A stretch of DNA of 64,000 nt, taken from Paenibacillus hemerocallicola (lineage in GTDB: Bacteria; Bacillota; Bacilli; Paenibacillales; NBRC-103111). Each line of letters opens with the position of its first letter. Position 1 is the first letter of the stretch. Below are positions 18,027 to 26,578 of the stretch, piece after piece. The notes beneath the pieces are model-generated. The model was not told where the DNA came from. It did no database searches and was given only the letters and a program-made list of their open reading frames with translations. Made by a program: the position numbers and the translations under genes. The stretch covers positions 78,784 through 142,783 of the forward strand of contig NZ_VDCQ01000017.1 in NCBI RefSeq assembly GCF_006265175.1, given 5' to 3'.

Positions 18027-18422
18027 ATGAACGAACAATTGTTAGGCAAGCTGCGCTACAAGGAGGGCGCCGCCGCGGTCTGGAACGCGCCTGAAGGGTA
18101 CGATCTCGGAATCGGCAGTCCAGCGGAACGGACTGAGGGCGCGTACGATTTCGCGCTGCTCTACGTCAACAACTTCAGCGAGGCCGAACAGTGGGTGCCG
18201 AAGGTCATACCGGACTTGAAAGAGGATGCCTTATTTTGGGTATCCTATCCGAAGCAAGGTCCCAAGGCGAAGGAGAAGCCGGACATCAACCGGGATATTT
18301 TGGCCGCGTGGGTGCAAGAGCATACGCCCTACAGAGCCGTCAGCAACGTCGCCATCGACGAAAAATGGTCGGCTCTCCGCTTCCGCCCCCAAGACAAGGT
18401 CAAGACCGGCAAGCGCACGTAA
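18027..18422 (+). CDS. DUF3052-like small protein
   Basis: A 131-residue protein that starts with the ATG at 18027, with CGGAGG upstream. The pattern 'L..L.YKEGAAAVWNAPEGY', 'YDFALLYVNN', 'ALFWVSYPKQ' and 'VSNVAIDEKWSALRFRPQD' matches a family often found beside SRPBCC and ArsR genes and annotated DUF3052 or as a truncated methyltransferase fold. It lacks clear catalytic residues. It is first of three genes behind the promoter at 17952, 46 bp before the SRPBCC gene. Function unknown. Confidence 0.7.
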   Translation: MNEQLLGKLRYKEGAAAVWNAPEGYDLGIGSPAERTEGAYDFALLYVNNFSEAEQWVPKVIPDLKEDALFWVSYPKQGPKAKEKPDINRDILAAWVQEHTPYRAVSNVAIDEKWSALRFRPQDKVKTGKRT

Positions 18423-18468
18423 CTAGACCAAGCAACGCAAATATCCGAAAAAACAGGAGGACTAATCC

Positions 18469-18894
18469 ATGAACAACAATACGTCGGACACGCTGCCGGA
18501 CATTCGTCAAACGGTGCTCTTAAACGCGCCTATTCAAAAAGTATGGGACGCCGTCGCCACCTCGGAAGGAATCGCCGCCTGGTTCATGCCGAACGATTTC
18601 AAGCCGGAGCTCGGCTATGAATTCCAGCTGCACGCGGGGCCGTTCGGTGACTCGCCCTGCAAAGTAACCGAGCTGGATCCTCCCCGCCGCCTGTCGTTCA
18701 CGTGGGCCAAAGATTGGACCCTTACGTTCGAGCTGGCGGAGCAGGACGGCAAAACCGAGTTCACCTTGATCCACGGCGGCTGGAGTCCGGATATCGTGAC
18801 CGAATTCGGCGAAACCCACCGCGTCGTGCGCGAACGGATGTCGCAAGGCTGGATCGGTATTGTGCAGAAGCTCTCGTCCCATGTCGAAGGCTAA
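18469..18894 (+). CDS. SRPBCC / AHSA1-domain protein
   Basis: A 141-residue START-like protein. IRQTVLLNAPIQKVWDAVAT is the typical first strand-helix, followed by EGIAAWFMPNDF, and the C-terminus reads RERMSQGWIGIVQKL. Such proteins bind hydrophobic ligands and in Firmicutes are often co-transcribed with an ArsR-type regulator, as here. The ArsR gene starts inside its 3' end (14-bp overlap). Confidence 0.92.
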   Translation: MNNNTSDTLPDIRQTVLLNAPIQKVWDAVATSEGIAAWFMPNDFKPELGYEFQLHAGPFGDSPCKVTELDPPRRLSFTWAKDWTLTFELAEQDGKTEFTLIHGGWSPDIVTEFGETHRVVRERMSQGWIGIVQKLSSHVEG

Positions 18895-19288
18895 GACGGC
18901 TGCGGGCGGCGCAGCGGCGAAGCACGACGTGTTTCAAGCGATTGCCGATCCGACCCGTCGCAAGCTGCTGCTTCTGCTCGACGGACAGGAGATGCCGGTC
19001 ACGGTCATCAGCGGCCACTTTCCGATGAGCCGTACGGCGGTTTCCAAACATTTGCGCATTTTGGCGGACGCCGGATTGGTCAAGGAACGCAAGGTCGGCC
19101 GGGAAACCCGATACCGGATGGAGCCCGAGCCGCTGCTCGAATTGAAGCGCTGGCTCGCCTATTTCGAGCGCTATTGGGAAAACAAGATGGCCGCGCTCAA
19201 ACGGTACGTCGAAGCCGAAGATCCGGTCGGCGACACCGGATTCCCGCAGCTTAAAATCGCTCCACTAAGCGCTGACGACGAAACGTAA
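18881..19288 (+). CDS. ArsR family winged-helix regulator
   Basis: A 135-residue protein starting at the ATG at 18881, overlapping the SRPBCC gene by 14 bp. FQAIADPTRRKLLLLL, then SRTAVSKHLRILADAGLVK is the DNA-binding helix pair, and VGRETRYRM is the wing. The C-terminal part (LKRWLAYFERYWENKMAALKRYVE) is typical of ArsR proteins paired with SRPBCC genes. No metal-binding Cys pair is seen, so it probably does not sense metal. The likely operator is at 17953-17975. Confidence 0.93.
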   Translation: MSKAKTAAGGAAAKHDVFQAIADPTRRKLLLLLDGQEMPVTVISGHFPMSRTAVSKHLRILADAGLVKERKVGRETRYRMEPEPLLELKRWLAYFERYWENKMAALKRYVEAEDPVGDTGFPQLKIAPLSADDET

Positions 19289-19315
19289 GGAGCGACAACA
19301 AAATCACACAAAATA

Positions 19316-19357
19316 AAGAACCTCCATCCCGTCCTATGCGTGGCTTTGGAGGTTCTT
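19316..19357 (-). terminator. Rho-independent terminator between converging operons
   Basis: A perfect 11-bp stem AAGAACCTCCA (19316-19326) / TGGAGGTTCTT (19347-19357). Read on the minus strand it is followed by a T-rich tail (TTCTTTATTTTG), so it best ends the minus-strand operon; it may also stop transcription from the ArsR side. Confidence 0.8.
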
Positions 19358-19382
19358 GGCTTTACCCATGACTTCACGGCCG

Positions 19383-20006
19383 TCACTTGACGACCTGAAA
19401 CAATTGCGGAATCGCCGGTCCGACATAACGGACGGATGTGCGGTTTCCCTCCAGTCCGAGCCACCATATGCTGCAGTTGTCGCCATACGGCCTTACTTGG
19501 CTGGAGTAGTCCAATCCGAGGACGGCCAGCATCAGACGGCGGTTCAGCGCGCCGTGGGCGACCAGCGCGACGCGCCCGTCTTCTCCGCCCTGCTCGCGCA
19601 ATCGCCCGAGCAGCAGCCGCGCCCGCTCGAAGCCGCTCTGCGACGTTTCGCCGCCGGGACAATGCCAGCCTAACGGGTCGGCAACCCCCACGCCGGGAAA
19701 GCGGATTTCCGGGTACAGCTCGGTCAGCCGTTCCATCGTAGGTCCGCGATAGCCGTCGCCGGTCCATACTTCGTGGGCGTCCAGCCATACCTCGACCGGC
19801 AAGCCCGTCGCGCGGGCGAGCGGCTGCGCGGTTTCAACGGCCCTCATGAGCGGGCTGCAAAAGATGCGGTCAAGCTTCGCCTCCGCCATGCAGGCCGCCA
19901 TGACCGCCGCTTGCCCGCGGCCGCGCTCGGTCAGACCTCCGTCCGCGAGCAGCGTCTCGGACGTATTCGTAACGGATTCGCCGTGGCGGATAATGAATAG
20001 TTCCAT
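19383..20006 (-). CDS. Histidine phosphatase family protein (phosphoglycerate mutase-like), copy 1
   Basis: A 207-residue member of histidine phosphatase branch 1. The catalytic RHGES motif is at residues 7-11, CSPLMRAVETAQPLA gives the phosphate-binding Arg, and VALVAHGALNR carries the second catalytic His. Start ATG at 20006 with AGGAGG 9 nt upstream. It is the last gene of the long minus-strand block and lies 27 bp after the NodB-like gene. Copies 2 and 3 are at 28836 and 29471. Substrate unknown, probably a sugar phosphate. Confidence 0.92.
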   Translation of the reverse strand: MELFIIRHGESVTNTSETLLADGGLTERGRGQAAVMAACMAEAKLDRIFCSPLMRAVETAQPLARATGLPVEVWLDAHEVWTGDGYRGPTMERLTELYPEIRFPGVGVADPLGWHCPGGETSQSGFERARLLLGRLREQGGEDGRVALVAHGALNRRLMLAVLGLDYSSQVRPYGDNCSIWWLGLEGNRTSVRYVGPAIPQLFQVVK

Positions 20007-20033
20007 CCGTATGTACCTCCTGTTGAAATGGAA

Positions 20034-21404
20034 TTATGCGAACAAAGCGGGCTTCAGCGTCCACGTCTGCAGCTTGGACATCCGCACCGTGTTCGGCGCT
20101 CGGAAATTTTCGGGAAAAATACGCCATTTCGGTCCCCACAGGTCGTTGTCCGCAGCGTACCGCTCCGTCTCCAATATCCCTTCGACAAGCGCAACCGTAT
20201 CGTCATCCCGCAATCCCAATCGAATGATCCGGGCCATCGTACAGGTCAGATCGAGCACGCTCACCTTCCGCCCGGCCGCCTCGTAGCAGTCCGGCAGCTG
20301 CCTGAAGCCGAGAACGTGCGGCTCTTCGGCCGCCTCCAGCGCTTTCTTGATGTCCGCGACACGCAGCGCCTCCCCTCTTGCCTCGCTAACGGCTTCATGT
20401 TCCGGACCGTAGGCGAGCTGCGGCGTAAGCTCGCGGCCGAGTAGCAGGCCGGCAAACAGCGAATGCAATTCGGATGCCGAATAGCTTTTGCCGCCGAGCT
20501 CGCGGAAGCCCAATTCGCGGTCTACCGTTGCGGCAAGCTCGCGCACCTCGGACTCCGTCAACGTTCCGGGCTGCGAACGTTCCAGACTCAGCGCCCGCTC
20601 TGCCGTTATATATTCGATCTGCCCTTTGGACAGCGTATAGTCGATAAATTCGCCGAGCTTGGCGAGCCAGTGCTCCATCTCCCCGTCCGGCTTGAGCGGG
20701 GCCGGACGCCACTCCTCGCGGGGAGTTTGCCGTCCGCGCGCGAAGTTGACCGCATCCCAGAAGCCTTCGCAGACGAAATCGCATTCGTGGCAGTAGATGC
20801 TGATGAAGCCGACCGATTCGTGGGCCGACTGCTCGCAGTACCGGTCGAACTCGGCAATCGCCCGCTCCATGCCGCCCTCCTTGAAAGATAGCTTGATCGT
20901 CGCCGTCAAGCTCGTAAAATTCAACAGGCCGCCGTACCAGAACGGCCGACCTTCCAGCATGATTTGATCGTGATCGTCCAAATAGACGGGAACACCCCAT
21001 TTGCGCAGCGCGGCGAACGTTTGCGGCGCCCAGGAATAGCCGGCCTGCCCGTAACAGACAACGGGCGAGCGTGTTATGCGTTGAACGTCTTCGAGCCCTG
21101 CGCGCTCCCGCGTCTCAAACTCCATGGCGCCTTCGCGGAAGCCGAGGTGCTCCAAATATTCGGTGCTCACCGGATGCTGGCTGTGCAAGTCGCTATGATA
21201 GCCGATTTCGTGGCCGGACAGCCCGTTCAGAATATCTTGCCGCTGCTGGGCGCTCGTCAGACGCGCCTTCTCGCCGACGATTTTGAAAATGCCGGGAATC
21301 CCCTTCTCCTTCAGCACTTGCAGCGCTCCCGACCATGCATCCTGCGCCTCCGGGGTAATGTAATCCTCCACATCGAACCAAAGCAGCACTTTGATGTTTG
21401 CCAT
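20034..21404 (-). CDS. NodB-like polysaccharide-deacetylase-fold protein
   Basis: A 456-residue protein. The N-terminal 270 residues look like a glycoside-hydrolase/deacetylase barrel: LLWFDVEDY holds the motif-1 acids and GHEIGYHSDLHSQHP the motif-2 histidines. The C-terminal 170 residues form a helical domain without a known signature. No signal peptide, so a cytoplasmic substrate is expected, unlike classical peptidoglycan deacetylases. The ATG at 21404 (GGAG 8 nt upstream) is preferred to the in-frame start 24 nt earlier. It probably hydrolyses an N- or O-acyl group on a sugar; activity unproven. Confidence 0.75.
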   Translation of the reverse strand: MANIKVLLWFDVEDYITPEAQDAWSGALQVLKEKGIPGIFKIVGEKARLTSAQQRQDILNGLSGHEIGYHSDLHSQHPVSTEYLEHLGFREGAMEFETRERAGLEDVQRITRSPVVCYGQAGYSWAPQTFAALRKWGVPVYLDDHDQIMLEGRPFWYGGLLNFTSLTATIKLSFKEGGMERAIAEFDRYCEQSAHESVGFISIYCHECDFVCEGFWDAVNFARGRQTPREEWRPAPLKPDGEMEHWLAKLGEFIDYTLSKGQIEYITAERALSLERSQPGTLTESEVRELAATVDRELGFRELGGKSYSASELHSLFAGLLLGRELTPQLAYGPEHEAVSEARGEALRVADIKKALEAAEEPHVLGFRQLPDCYEAAGRKVSVLDLTCTMARIIRLGLRDDDTVALVEGILETERYAADNDLWGPKWRIFPENFRAPNTVRMSKLQTWTLKPALFA

Positions 21405-21474
21405 ATGTCCGACTCCTTTCGGTCGCATTTTACCGTATTATATCGACGTATAATTCCGGCATCTGTACCGGCAG

Positions 21475-22347
21475 CTACACTTCCTCCCAAATCCGCCGCA
21501 CATTGTCGAAGGCAATTCGGGCCCCGGTCAGCGCAGGCTCCATTCCTTCGAATTCGATCGACAAATACCCGTCGTAGCCGGACGCCTTGATCGTGGACAA
21601 CAAATGATGCATATCGAGCGAGCCGCATCCGGCGATCGCTCCGCGCAAATAATTGCCGCCGACCGTGGCGAACCAGCCCTCTCCGGGATGACTGCACCGC
21701 TTGCGGCTGTAGAAATCTTTGACGTGCACCATCGAAGCGTACGGAATCAGCTTCGCAACGGCGATATGCGGATCTTCGTCGGCGACCATGAAATTGCCCA
21801 CGTCGACCGTTGTCTTGTAGTTGGACCGGCCGACGCTTTGCAGCACGCGCAGGACGCGGTCGCTCGACTGGACGTAATAGCCGTGGTTTTCCAAGCTGGT
21901 CGCAATGCCCAAGCCCGCGGCATAGTCGGCAATTTCCCGGCACGCTTGAACGATGGACGGCAAGTCGGCTTCGAACCGGTCGATGGAGCATTCGCCGATC
22001 GGCCTCTTCGCTACGTCATGGCGCATCAGCTTCGCGCCGAGCGCGTGTGCGATATCGACCTGGCCTTTGATTCTGGCAATCTCGGCGGCAAGCGCGGCCT
22101 CGTCCTTGTTCACGAAATTTCCGCCTACGGCATAATTCGATATCGCAAGCCCGTTTTCCTCGGCCGTTTGCCGAATCCGCTCCACGAACCGCTCCTCCTT
22201 GATCTGCTCCCTCATGCCCGACAAAGGCACGATTTCCACATGCGCCGCTCCCTGCTCGGCAATCCAGCGAATCGCCCGGAAAATATCCATATCGCCCGAG
22301 TCGATCAGGGCGTGCAAGCTGTAGCTGCTTATTCCCAGTTTCATCAT
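21475..22347 (-). CDS. Sugar phosphate isomerase/epimerase family protein (xylose-isomerase-like TIM barrel)
   Basis: A 290-residue AP-endonuclease-2-fold protein. It starts LGISSYSLHALIDSG, with AAHVEIVPL, the metal-ligand regions SLENHGYY, TTVDVGNFM and MVHVKDFYSR, and LSIEFEGMEP at the end. Relatives include sugar isomerases, epimerases and the 3-keto-glycoside lyases that partner Gfo/Idh/MocA enzymes. The start ATG overlaps the TGA of the EEP gene (22344-22347). Which of these activities it has cannot be told from sequence. Confidence 0.88.
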   Translation of the reverse strand: MMKLGISSYSLHALIDSGDMDIFRAIRWIAEQGAAHVEIVPLSGMREQIKEERFVERIRQTAEENGLAISNYAVGGNFVNKDEAALAAEIARIKGQVDIAHALGAKLMRHDVAKRPIGECSIDRFEADLPSIVQACREIADYAAGLGIATSLENHGYYVQSSDRVLRVLQSVGRSNYKTTVDVGNFMVADEDPHIAVAKLIPYASMVHVKDFYSRKRCSHPGEGWFATVGGNYLRGAIAGCGSLDMHHLLSTIKASGYDGYLSIEFEGMEPALTGARIAFDNVRRIWEEV

Positions 22348-23201
22348 ATCCGCACGCTTCCTTCGGTTTTATTGGATCGCGTCGAGCGTCCGGATCCGTC
22401 CGGCTCTTGTACGATTGCACGGGCCAGTACCGGGTAATGGTCGGATGGGTACAAGCCGCCGATCCGGTCGCGTATAATGCCGACACCCAGAAAGCGGATT
22501 TCCGGCGAGGCGAAGACGTAATCGATCGGCCTCCCCTCATCCCCGCCCGCGAAGCCGTGGAACGAAAGCCCCGGATCTTTGCCCGCGGACTCATAGGCAT
22601 CGCAAAGCGAACTGAGTGCGCCGTCCACTTCGAGCTTTCCGCGCAAAAAAGCGATAGCCGGATTGTCCGGCTCGGCATTCATATCCCCGGTCAAAAACGC
22701 CGGCAAGCCGGTGCGCTCCCGATGCTCGGCCAGTCTCGTCCACAGCAGGCGGCTTCCTTTTTCCCTGGCATGCTGGCTGCTGTGGTCCAGATGGGTGTTA
22801 TAGTGCAGAAACGATTTCCCCGACTCTGTTCTGGACCGGAACAATACCCATGTGCATATTCGGAAGTGCGACGCGCCCCAGCTTTTTTCCTTCGGTCCGT
22901 CCGGCTGCTCGGACAGCCAAAACTGCCCCCGGTCGAGCGGCTCGACCTCGTCCTTCCGGTAAAAGATCGCATTGAATTCATTCTCGCGGCCGCCGTTTCT
23001 TCCTTCTCCGACCCAGCCGTATTCGGGCAAGGCAAGCTCCAGATCGGTCAGCATGCCGTACAATCCTTCCTGTGTTCCGACGATCGCCGGCCGGTAGAGG
23101 GAGAACATTTCCGCGGCCGCCCCCTTGCGATGCTCCCAGCTGTTCCCACCGTCCCCCGGGTTGTTGAAGCGGAGATTGAATGTCATTACCGATACGTTCA
23201 T
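22344..23201 (-). CDS. Endonuclease/exonuclease/phosphatase (EEP) family hydrolase
   Basis: A 285-residue EEP-fold metallohydrolase: VMTFNLRFNNPGDG at the N-terminus (metal Asn), VGTQEGL (metal Glu), HYNTHLDHSS, TGDMNAEPDNPA, and the catalytic SDHYPV near the end. No signal peptide. Within a sugar operon this family usually dephosphorylates a small phosphoester rather than cutting DNA. It is followed without a gap by the TIM-barrel gene (ATGA overlap) and preceded by metallophosphoesterase 1 (36 bp). Confidence 0.9.
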   Translation of the reverse strand: MNVSVMTFNLRFNNPGDGGNSWEHRKGAAAEMFSLYRPAIVGTQEGLYGMLTDLELALPEYGWVGEGRNGGRENEFNAIFYRKDEVEPLDRGQFWLSEQPDGPKEKSWGASHFRICTWVLFRSRTESGKSFLHYNTHLDHSSQHAREKGSRLLWTRLAEHRERTGLPAFLTGDMNAEPDNPAIAFLRGKLEVDGALSSLCDAYESAGKDPGLSFHGFAGGDEGRPIDYVFASPEIRFLGVGIIRDRIGGLYPSDHYPVLARAIVQEPDGSGRSTRSNKTEGSVRI

Positions 23202-23237
23202 CGTTTTGTTCCCTCCATCATTGTTTGGGCCTGTCGC

Positions 23238-24236
23238 CTACGAAGACTGGGCCGGCTCGGCGGCGACCAGCTTCGGCGGCGGCGGCACCCGTCCGATAGG
23301 CTCGTGCTCGGGCTGCTCCGCGACGAGCGAGTCGTCGGCAAGCCGGATCCAGGTATCGAAGCCGCTCTCCCCTTCGCGAAGCCGGATAATCCGCGCACCG
23401 CGCCGGAACGGTTCATCGCCAATGGTGTTGCAACCGCCCGCACGACCGTAGCACAGACGGATGCCGTATAAATCGCCCCAGAAGTCGTTCGTATGATCGT
23501 GGCCGACGAACGTCCCCATCACGTCGCCCATCTGCTTCATCGCCGCGAACATGCCGGTGTTCAAGCGGGGACAGCCAACATTCTCATGCTTGACGCCATA
23601 ACACGTATGCATATCCCACACATCGTTATATTCGGGGAACGGAATGTGGAAAAAAGCCAATGCCGGCAGCGGTTCGCCGCCATTGCCCGCGCGGAACGCC
23701 TCCGACTGCCCGACATACCAATCGATCTGATCGCGTTCGAGCCAAGCATAGCTTTTGAGAACAGACCTCGGAGCGCTGCAGCCGGTGTCGAAAAAGTAGA
23801 ACGCCGCCTTCGCGGAGTCATTATCCGTATCCGCCCCTGCAACAGTCAGCGCATAATTCCCTACTCCCGACACATGGTCGGGACCCGCTTCGGCCAAGCA
23901 TAGCTTGCGGCCCTCGATCGCCTCCATCATTTCCTCACGGGTGCATATGTCATGCTCGGAGTCATGGTTGCCGAACACGAACGCATACGGCAGTTCCAGC
24001 CGTTCCGGCACGGCCAATACTTCCAGCAGCTGCTCCAGCTGGTGGGGACAGCTGTTTCCTTTGACCGCATCCCCCGTAAAAACGACGAGATCCGGCCGTT
24101 CCCGCTTCAGTATCGATTCCATGACGGCCATCGTTGCCTCGTCCTCCGCCGTTCCGCCCGCATAGTGCAGATCGGCAATCTGCACGATCGTGAACGTGCC
24201 GTCTCCGCGAAATCTAAGATTGCTTTGCTTTACCAT
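23238..24236 (-). CDS. Calcineurin-type metallophosphoesterase 1
   Basis: A 332-residue cytoplasmic metallophosphoesterase. All metal motifs are present: IADLHY (DxH), FTGDAVKG (GD), FGNHDSEHD (GNHD), FFHIPFPEY and VGHDHTND (GHDH). Start ATG at 24236, 10 nt after AGGAGG, rather than the upstream in-frame start. Clearly paralogous to the gene at 24369-25370 along its whole length; the pair is a tandem duplication. Substrate unknown. Confidence 0.93.
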   Translation of the reverse strand: MVKQSNLRFRGDGTFTIVQIADLHYAGGTAEDEATMAVMESILKRERPDLVVFTGDAVKGNSCPHQLEQLLEVLAVPERLELPYAFVFGNHDSEHDICTREEMMEAIEGRKLCLAEAGPDHVSGVGNYALTVAGADTDNDSAKAAFYFFDTGCSAPRSVLKSYAWLERDQIDWYVGQSEAFRAGNGGEPLPALAFFHIPFPEYNDVWDMHTCYGVKHENVGCPRLNTGMFAAMKQMGDVMGTFVGHDHTNDFWGDLYGIRLCYGRAGGCNTIGDEPFRRGARIIRLREGESGFDTWIRLADDSLVAEQPEHEPIGRVPPPPKLVAAEPAQSS

Positions 24237-24368
24237 CGGGAATATGCCTCCTGTCTCCGTTCGCCGCATGCGGCGGGACTAACCGTCGTCCGGCGCAGCG
24301 GGGTTGCAGGGAGTCGCACGCCATGCTTCGAAGCCCTCCAGCATGGCCGCGATATTTGCCGTCTCCGC

Positions 24369-25370
24369 TTACGAATGCGACGACTGTTCCGGCAAATGCT
24401 CCGGCTGGCTCGGCTCCGCCGTTCCGTCCGCCAGCCTGATCCAAGTTTGAAAGCCGCGTTCCCCTTCGCGCAGCCGGATGAGGCGCGACCCTCTTTGCAA
24501 GCCTCCCACGACCGTTCCATTGAAGCCGCTGGCGCGCCCGTAGCACAGACGGATGCCGGCGAGCTCGCCCCAGTAATCGTTGGAATGATCGTGGCCGACG
24601 AACGTTCCCATTACGTCCCCTCCCTCGACCATAGCCGCAAACAGACCGACATTCAGCGCAGGACAGCGTACTTCGGCGTACTTGGAGCCGTAACATACGC
24701 GCGACTGCCACACTTCCTCGTATTCCGGCAATGGAATATGGAAAAAAGCGAGCGCCGGCAGCGGTCCGCCGCTCCGCTCCGTCAGCCGTGCGGATTCGGC
24801 CGCATACCAGTCCGCCTTGTCGCTCCCGATCCATTCCCCTCGCCCGTCGATGCACGCCCAGTCCGGAGCGTTGCACTCGCTGTCGAAAAAATATAGCGCT
24901 GCCGCAGGCGCATCCGCAGGCCGCGAGCCCTCGATCGGGATCGTATAGTTGCCTACCCCGCCGAGCGACTCCGGTCCCGCTTCGGCCACGCAATACGGCT
25001 GCCGCCTCTCCTGCTCCATCAGCTCGGCCCGAGTCGCATCCTTGCGCGAATCGTGGTTGCCGAATACGAACGCATACGGAATGCCGGCATCTGCGGCGCA
25101 AGCCGTCACCTCGGCGAACTGGGCCCTCGCATCCGGCCCCCGGCGTATGAGATCGCCGGTAAAGACGGCCAAATCCGGCCGTTCGAGCTCCAGCACCCGT
25201 TCGATCAAAGCCAAGGAAAGACGGTCCTCCGGCGCGTCTCCCCCGTTATGCACGTCGGCAAACTGCGCGATCGTAAACGTCCCGTCGGACCGAAAACGCA
25301 AGCTGCGTTTTTGGACGGACAAGCCGGCTTCATCAGCCCGCTCCGACGCTGTCTCCACGCGAAGCTTCAT
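24369..25370 (-). CDS. Calcineurin-type metallophosphoesterase 2 (paralogue of 1)
   Basis: A 333-residue protein with the same architecture as metallophosphoesterase 1: FADVHNGG, FTGDLIRRG, FGNHDSRKD, FFHIPLPEY and VGHDHSND. Start ATG at 25370, 8 nt after GGAGG. The 132-bp gap to copy 1 may hold a separate promoter but I could not define one. Retention of every metal ligand in both copies suggests two active enzymes with different substrates or expression. Confidence 0.93.
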   Translation of the reverse strand: MKLRVETASERADEAGLSVQKRSLRFRSDGTFTIAQFADVHNGGDAPEDRLSLALIERVLELERPDLAVFTGDLIRRGPDARAQFAEVTACAADAGIPYAFVFGNHDSRKDATRAELMEQERRQPYCVAEAGPESLGGVGNYTIPIEGSRPADAPAAALYFFDSECNAPDWACIDGRGEWIGSDKADWYAAESARLTERSGGPLPALAFFHIPLPEYEEVWQSRVCYGSKYAEVRCPALNVGLFAAMVEGGDVMGTFVGHDHSNDYWGELAGIRLCYGRASGFNGTVVGGLQRGSRLIRLREGERGFQTWIRLADGTAEPSQPEHLPEQSSHS

Positions 25371-25641
25371 AGTCTCAGCCTCCGTCCCGATGAGAAAGGT
25401 TCGTTTCGGTTCGAAGCCTATTCGACGAACTCGCCCCGCCCGCCGGCAAATTGGTGAACCCGATTTTACTATTGGTGACCTTATGTTCAGCAATAGACAC
25501 TCATGCCTCTGACGAGGCCCCGCTGAATGATGATGGAAAGCTTCGCAACCGCTCGGTTCAAGCTATTTCCAGGGTAGTAAATCAACCTTAGCAGTATCCT
25601 TCAGGTTCAGTATTGACTTGAGCCTGCCTCACCGCGGCTGG

Positions 25642-26502
25642 CTACCACGGAACGTCGCCAAGCAGCTTCCGCCCCAGCTCCGTCAGACGCGCCGGTTCCG
25701 TACCCGGAAGACGCTCCAGCCCCCGCGGATCCTCGGTGGCGTACGCGGGTCCGACCCGGTCGCGCCAGCTTGCGACGGCTTCTTCCCGACGCACTCCGGG
25801 CGCAGCCGGGAACATCGTAATATATTGCGCGAAGCGCGGCAGCTTCGTGTAATTTTGCCCGTTGCCGTGGGCGAGCAGGACGTCCCAGATCAGCAAATCG
25901 CCGGCTTCCCCGGGGATCGGCACGATGTCGTGGCCGGAAACGTCCGGTATCGTCGGATGCCGATCGGCCGGCTGCGTCCCGATCCATCGCTCGAAGTCGC
26001 GGTACAGGCTCGGTACGCCTTGAAAGCCGCCCTGATCCGCCGACGTATCGGCCAAATACAGCACGCCCTGCACGCGCGGCGGCCTCGGCAGCGGAAACGT
26101 CAAATTGGACGTATTCGTGTCCCAATGAATGAAGCCGGTATTGAATTTCGTCATATCGTCGCGGCGAGGGGGCTTCATATTGACCCGGTCGATGCTTACC
26201 CACAGCTTCTCCTCCCCGAGAAGCTCGGCGAACGCTTGATACAGCCGCGGATGCTGCCGGTTATCCCACATCGTCTGATGATGGAACAGCGGAATCATGC
26301 CCTCGCTCTGATGCTTCCACATATCGTCCATGCCGGCGGCCGGACGGTACCAGCTCTCCGGATCGTCCGGGCTCTGCCCGGTAAACGCCCAAATCGCGTC
26401 GATGACAGGATCGCAATTGGACTTCGGCACGACTCCCTTTACGAGAACATATCCGTTCGTATGGAAAAAATCGCGCATCTCCGAAGTAACAACCTCTCCC
26501 AT
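25642..26502 (-). CDS. Phytanoyl-CoA dioxygenase (PhyH) family Fe(II)/2-oxoglutarate oxygenase
   Basis: A 286-residue protein. FFHTNGYVLVKGVV is the family N-terminus. The iron site is HWDTNTSNLTF (H-x-D) plus the distal His in LLAHGNGQN, and the 2-oxoglutarate-binding Arg is probably in the following RFAQYITMF. Start ATG at 26502, with AAAGGA upstream; a GTG 9 nt earlier is possible. The family hydroxylates small molecules, and in sugar clusters may oxidise modified sugars. It lies 271 bp before metallophosphoesterase 2 and 76 bp after the propeller gene. Confidence 0.9.
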   Translation of the reverse strand: MGEVVTSEMRDFFHTNGYVLVKGVVPKSNCDPVIDAIWAFTGQSPDDPESWYRPAAGMDDMWKHQSEGMIPLFHHQTMWDNRQHPRLYQAFAELLGEEKLWVSIDRVNMKPPRRDDMTKFNTGFIHWDTNTSNLTFPLPRPPRVQGVLYLADTSADQGGFQGVPSLYRDFERWIGTQPADRHPTIPDVSGHDIVPIPGEAGDLLIWDVLLAHGNGQNYTKLPRFAQYITMFPAAPGVRREEAVASWRDRVGPAYATEDPRGLERLPGTEPARLTELGRKLLGDVPW

Positions 26503-26578
26503 TCTCCCCACATCCTTTCAACGTATGGACAAGCGTCTGCCCGCGCTCCCGGTATTCCGAATCGCGCGGGAGCCATCG